A stretch of DNA of 64,000 nt from Ceratothoa steindachneri (taxonomy: Eukaryota; Arthropoda; Malacostraca; Isopoda; Cymothoidae): assembly GCA_963969495.1 (NCBI GenBank), contig OZ018321.1, forward strand, positions 66,663,035-66,727,034. The letters run 5' to 3'. Of the stretch, positions 58,740 to 64,000 are shown piece after piece; the stretch's first letter is position 1, and each line of letters opens with the position of its first letter. The position numbers and the translations under genes are program-made. The notes beneath the pieces are model-generated. The model did no database searches and was not told the origin of the DNA. It was given only the letters and a program-made list of their open reading frames with translations.

Positions 58740-59387
58740 AATAAATTTATTCAGTCATGTAGTAACAGATTTCGGGAAGTTTCGGCAAATTTACCTCGTG
58801 GTTAAGATTTTGCACTTTGTTTTCAAGCTAGCATTGTTTATTTTCTGTATTTACTTGTATTTAATTTTTTCTTTCTTCCTTATTTATACGTGTGTGTTTA
58901 TGTGATGATTTGGTATGTTGATTTCACCAGGTGTTGGTTATGTGTCTATTGGCGCTATGTTTTTTTCCAGGTAGATATGGAGGGTAGTGAATCTTTTTCT
59001 GCGGGTAACCTTTTCCCTTAAACTTGTTGGGATGTTAATCCTGACTCCAATCCTTTCCATTTACAGAATGATACTATCTTTAAGCCTTGTCAGACCTATT
59101 TGGCCAGATTATGTTCGCAATTCCTAAAATGCCTTCTGCGAAGCCCCTTTTCCGTTAGGTGGTCACGTCATCTGACCTTGTATATGAAGAGAGTGGCGTT
59201 AGAGTTTTCTCATAGAGGATTTATTCACTGCTGAGTAACAACGGTAGGTTATATGAACTTAGATCTGATATACATTAGTTATATTTTCCTAATGTTGGCC
59301 GAGCTAATTTCTCTAAATCTGTACAGCTTTTAGAGTTCCCTCTTCGCAGACACTGCCACTCCATTTGATGCCTCCGTTAACCCGACA
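58740..59387. other. Probably upstream part of the next LINE
   Basis: No motif survives well enough to read. The same strand carries a LINE C-terminus immediately downstream. Confidence 0.25.
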
Positions 59388-59695
59388 ATGCCGCGACGGC
59401 TTCAGGTTGCTCTTTGTCGTTTCCAAATCAGACACACTCGTGGAATGCACCAGGATTTAATGGAGCGGTCACTCGCGCCTTATTATAACGCCTGGATTGC
59501 CCTCCAGACTGTTCGGCACATTTTTGTTGAATATCTCAGACTGGGTGATGTTTGCGCATGTTACTTGTCCAAGTACAGGGAGGAGCGGGCGGCTACCAAT
59601 TGTGCTTTGTACTCGGAACTGGTTTGGTCACACATAATTATATACTATTTGACTTTTTAGAGGAGGCAGGCCTCCTCCACTTTGCTTGGCTGTTT
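59388..59695 (+). pseudogene. LINE RNase H-side C-terminus
   Basis: The plus strand reads QVALCRFQIRHTRGMHQDLM, ERSLAPYYNAWIALQTVRHI, then FVEYLRLGD and, after a frame change, LFDFLEEAGLLHFAWLF and a stop. This matches the tail of I/Nimb-type LINEs that normally contains a LCRLRIGHTR block, a C-x2-C finger and an LTVRHILVEC block. The finger cysteines are replaced by Tyr and Asn-Ala. I associate this tail with crustacean genomes, but that is recall, not a search result. A likely 3' end lies near 59970 in AATAAAAAAATG. Confidence 0.65.
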
Positions 59696-60990
59696 TAGGA
59701 GGTTGTATGTTTCTGCGCCAGTTAGAGGTGGGCCTACCCCGACGCCGGAGTGCGTCTCCTTCTCTTTGCCTTTTCAGCTTTCTTTCACTTTTTTATTTGT
59801 TATTGTTCTTTTAGCCTGTGCTTATATCTCGTTATTTGTTATTTACATATTGTTATTTGTTTTTTATCTAGCCTAGTAGTAGGCTGTGATGTGATTACAG
59901 CGATTTTTACCTTAGTAGGCAGTCGCTAGATGCGCTTTCAAAATAAAAAATCTACTAATAAAAAAATGTTGCCCCCGCCCACCCTAGGCGGAAATCTTTA
60001 TTCGCACTACCTTATCTTTAGTGGCGGAGCCGTACTTCTTTCAGAATGCTGCAACTACACATTCTTTCGCTGCATAATATGAAAATCTTGAACTTATATC
60101 TATTCGCTCTGTTGTTCTATCACATCTCTTAATTGTTGATGCTCGAGATTTCCACTCTAGTTTTTGTGCCTATTCCCATACATTCCTGTACGTGCATGGT
60201 AAGATTTAGGTGATGTAATCTGCCAAATAAAGATACATCTCGTCCTTATACAGCAGAGTTGGTGGGTCGATGGTGTATGTAGACGAAGTATAGAAAGGAG
60301 CTCAGGCAACTCTTTTAGGGCACACCCGATTTTTACCCGATCTCGGGTCTTTGTATCCTTCGTTCATGAGAGGCGCCCTTTTGCATATGATGAAGTTATA
60401 GAGAATCCTTTCCTAGATTGGGTCTAGCTGAAGGCTCAAGATCTTTTATTGAAGTCGTTCCAGCCTAACCATGTAGAAGGCCTTCTGCACGTCCCTTAGT
60501 AAAATTCTACATAGTTCCCTTTCGCTCGGAAATTGATGATTTTCTCAGTTAGGAACTCCGGGGCCTTATCCGTGCCCTTCTTCCTATGGAACTCATGTTT
60601 TATAGGATGTGCGCTGCTATCTAGCTCAGTTGAGCTTGTAGCCCTTCGACCATGATTTTTCTTTTGAAATTTTTTCCAGAACCATCACAGACGATTTCAT
60701 CGTGGTATGCATTATAGTTTGAACTTCACTTGGCAGTCGGCACAACCATCTGATATTCCTTGGCTTTACTTTTTAGTCCAGGTGGAAATTTTTATCCTCA
60801 GAGAAAAACCAAAGCATCACAGCTTCTTGATATTTCACCTTGGAGAGAAAGCACTTTGCACGGATCAAACGATGTTGGGCTCTCTGAGTCCTCATTTATG
60901 TTCTTATATTGTTCGAGATCAGATAGAGGGCTTTGCTATGATTATTTTGTAGCTCTCCTTTCTTTCGTTTAGATAGGTTCTTGATAGGGA
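59696..60990. other. LINE 3' tail, then no recognised gene
   Basis: The 200-odd bases after the stop are T-rich LINE tail. From 60000 on there are only short frames, including two overlapping plus frames at 60707-60972 with no family. Confidence 0.3.
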
Positions 60991-62720
60991 TATGAGGGTA
61001 GATTGGCGGCTCTCTTCAAAAAGCATGATATATTTTTCTTTTATTTATTATGCCAAATCTTCTTAATGAGTAACGGAGTTTCAGCACATGAGCTACTCAT
61101 GCTTTTTGTCTGCTACATGTTCTATGTACCCTCTTGCAGGTATTTTTAGCTCTATTATTTACCTTCCGAGGATTTCTGTACAGCTCTCCTTGTCTCGTAT
61201 TTCGATAACTGATACCTTTCGTCTCGAAATAAAGAATTAAGTGAAATTTCTTCTATTCGTTCTTATTTTCCAGTTTCTCTCGAACTGGTTCCAATCCTTA
61301 CAGGTGTTGTATGTACCTGACCTCTTACATTAGTGAATTTCCACTAGATGGCTGATGTCGTCTGCGAACTGAATATTGACGCATTCTGGCGATAAAGAAA
61401 TTGGTAGCTGTGCTGTGTGAATAGACTACAGCGTGAAGCTGAGAAAACGCCTCTCTGGTCCTTTGTTTTCATTGATCACCACATAAACTCTTTTATCTGC
61501 CAGAGAGCTGCCGATAATTCTTCCAAAGTTATTGTTCATCTGGAGGTTAAGGATCTTGTGTTGCATGCTCCCGGCCCAGAGTTGTCAATGGCTCTGTCTA
61601 CATCTCTGAATACCACATAGATCTATCTTTTCTCTTTTGAGGGCTTGGCTATATTCTCTGTGATGATCTGACGTTTTATTTCGGTGTCTTTCTTGTAAGG
61701 AATCCGAATTGGTATTCATTGGAGAGAATGTTTTCGATGACATATTCCACAAGGCTTCGGTTGAGGATTTTTCCAAGACTTTTCCTTCTAAATTTAGAAT
61801 TGATATAGGTCTGAAGCTGGTAAGGCAATCGGGTACTTTGTCTGTTTTGAGGATGAAAATATTTTGGCCACTTTTTATTCGTCTGGGCAGTGACTGCTGC
61901 TGAGTCGCGCATTGAATTTGTTATTGATCGATCCAATGATGTTATCCAGTGCTTTGGTGACTGTGAATCTGGTGAATCGAGAAAGGCAAAGAATTTTTGG
62001 GGGAATAAATTTATATTGTCTTTAGTTCTTCAATGGGAATTCTCTTCCATTTGTTATTCTACGATTGGACTAGGGGATATTTTTTCTTGAGTGATCAGGA
62101 GATTTCCGTGAACGATCTCTTTCGTTGCTGTATTGAATTCTGCTTTTTATTCTGGTGTTATGGAAAACACGGACTGCCAGTGGCATATAAATTACTTTCG
62201 ATAGTTCTCTCATCTCTTATTTTTTCCCGTAGTTCATTTTGTAGCGCTATTTTTCTTCTCGGAAGCCTTCATTTCATTTGATTTATTAGTTTGCAATCTT
62301 TCTTAGGGCTATTTTTCTATCTATATTTTTATTCATGAAGCTTTTCCATATTGTTACTTGTTCTATGAGATGCTTCACTTCTTCCTTTCTTCTTATAAGT
62401 GCAGTTTTTCTTCTTTGGTTGGAGAGAAAAATACAATTTTGTTGTAGACAATGCTGAGTAGCAGGTTATTTTCCATCCTCTCCTCTATCCATCTTAGTTG
62501 AAAGAGTATGTGGTGTCTCCTTTTCAGTAAGTTCCTTTCCAGTAAGTTCCTTTTCTCTCCCTCATTGAAAGCTAATTTAATACGATCAATTTCTTCATTA
62601 ATTTCTTTCAGGTTTGCTTCTTTAAAATTGGCAAGGGAGAATCTTCTATGATCCTCTTTGTATTCTTCTTAGTTTGCTTTGTTCTAGCTCTTCCTTTACT
62701 GGACCGGTACATGTATCTGG
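60991..62720 (-). pseudogene. LINE fossil with FADD-bearing RT
   Basis: Minus-strand remnants in several frames. A Lys/Glu-rich upstream linker covers 62000-62700. KKWPKYFHPQNRQSTRLPYQ and KSLGKILNRSLVEYVIENIL near 61700-61830 are the fingers, with the RPISLL and GKxxEKIL blocks decayed. DKRVYVVINENKGPERRF is near 61460, and CVNIQFADDISHLVEIH near 61345-61390 holds the catalytic FADD intact (FADDIS at 61351-61368). Downstream blocks are unreadable. Jockey-like organisation. Dead, with many stops. Confidence 0.6.
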
Positions 62721-64000
62721 TTCTGATTTAATTCTAGTAGTGTTACCACGTGATCAATGCATGCTACGTTGACGGGCGGAAAAAGGATGTATGTTGGGAT
62801 GTTATGTAATTGGTATAGTATACGACAAAGTTACCAGTTTTATAGGTCCTAACGACGGTGAATCAATGGTTTGTGAATAAAAGATGTTTCCGTAAATCAC
62901 CACCTTATGAGGGAGCGACTAGTTGCATTTATACGTAAAGAATGACGTTACGGCGAATTATTTATCTGACTCCAAGGATAAATTTTTTTACGGAGTTCTT
63001 TTACTTGGTTTGGCTTATCGAAGGTTCAAGGCAAAGATGGACATACGAAAATAAACTCTTTATTCTAATAAAGGAATATTATGAAGCAAGCGGCGCGACA
63101 CAAAGCGCGCTAGTCGGGAGACTAGTAGTCTATATATTATCAACTTGAGTACGAGTTAAGGAGGACACAATACTTAGTAGACTTAGGCGGCAACGTGAAG
63201 GCGAATGAATTCGTTTCCTGTTTCTGCCTTCCTCTTTTTTTCTTATTTATATGTGCGCTCCTACTTCCGATGGCGTAGCCTAGAGATGACCATGGGACGA
63301 CCTACCTCCGTTATGGTCGCATTTCTCCACCTTTTTGGCGGGGCTATGGAAGCCTGTGCATGGTGTGTACATTTACATGATAAACTCTTATTTATATAAG
63401 TCAATAAAATTGTCACTGCGACATCTCTTACTGTAAACAGCGGTGTTTACTTGTGCTCCTTCTTAACTATCCGTCTTTGATAATTCTATCTTGATACACA
63501 ACTTGGGCAGCTTTATCAAACGCAGGTGTGCAACTATTTTCCTTTACTCCTCTCTGTATCTCTCGCTTGCTTGCTTGCTCCCAAATATGTACATTTACAA
63601 ATCCCATCCTATTTCTCATAAAATATTAAATCTTTACGATATATATATATTTAATAAGGCATGCTTGGATTTACTAGGACCTAATCACGTCCATTTTGTG
63701 CAGGTATCTTTGGGCCTTTTTAATCCCGAACTTTTGGTGCCAGAGGTCTAACTATTGCGTAGTTCGATAACTACAGATGTATGTCATGCATTGGCGGGTT
63801 AAGGTTAAGTCTGGTTTGGTAGCAACTCTACCGATAAGGTACATAGGGAAGTCTGGACCGAATAGGTAGAATATGTTTCTTTTCCTCAATATTTCGAATT
63901 TTCTCAAATTTGATTTTTTACTCGGTAGTCAATCGCTCTGAAACTTGCCATTACGCCTCGCATGACTATTATTCGGAGGAAGCCCTGGCGTGAAGATGGT
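62721..64000. other. No gene recognised
   Basis: Short plus-strand frames only (62942-63148, 63205-63399, 63491-63751), none with a family. TTATATAAGTCAATAAAATT near 63393 resembles an LTR promoter and polyadenylation site, with no partner repeat seen. Confidence 0.3.

Overview
The window is AT-rich eukaryotic DNA with no host gene, rRNA or tRNA that I can recognise. Nearly everything identifiable is a transposable element or a simple repeat. The mix is Penelope-like retroelements with a GIY-YIG domain, Ty3/gypsy LTR elements, several LINE families, Tc1/mariner elements, a piggyBac element, MITEs and long (AT)n arrays. One LINE ends in a tail of the kind I associate with decapod crustaceans, and TTAGG-like degenerate telomeric sequence occurs. 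I therefore read the source as an arthropod, quite possibly a crustacean; the species call is weak.

Left part (1-16.5 kb): a minus-strand Ty3/gypsy element (about 738-7053) lies between two diverged direct repeats taken as LTRs. It holds gag, a decayed protease and an integrase, with an RNase H segment misplaced after the integrase. It is itself invaded by a small palindromic Penelope-type element flanked by (AT)n. To its right is the 5' half of a LINE (7170-8340). The 3' half of what looks like the same LINE resumes at about 15345. The 7 kb between them holds a broken piggyBac element, whose transposase is in turn split by a Tc1 element and an LTR-like block.

Middle (16.5-38.8 kb): a small TA-flanked MITE (19854-20029) is followed by the most striking object, a 5.2 kb palindrome (20856-26078). 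It is two head-to-head Penelope-like elements with (AT)n at both outer ends. The left copy keeps an intact YVDD reverse transcriptase and GIY-YIG domain; the right copy is inactivated. A third, 145-base palindrome follows directly. Then come a transposase fossil, a minus-strand LINE (28530-30460), LTR-like blocks, a gypsy RNase H fragment and a plus-strand LINE fossil.

Right part (38.8-64 kb): a four-unit minisatellite with a hairpin in each unit, another Penelope-type 3' end next to (AT)n, and a mariner-type C-terminus. These are followed by an LTR-like block with 187-base tandem repeats, an internally deleted mariner with clean ends, a LINE with mutated YADD, a 452-base MITE with a perfect 10-base target duplication, a gypsy integrase with three in-frame stops, a Tc1 fossil and two more LINE pieces.

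The elements do not form a pathway; they record layered insertion. (AT)n arrays recur at Penelope-type ends. Long stretches, notably 16.5-19.8, 36.3-38.8, 42.9-45.2, 46.3-49.4 and 54.9-57.0 kb, hold nothing I can identify.
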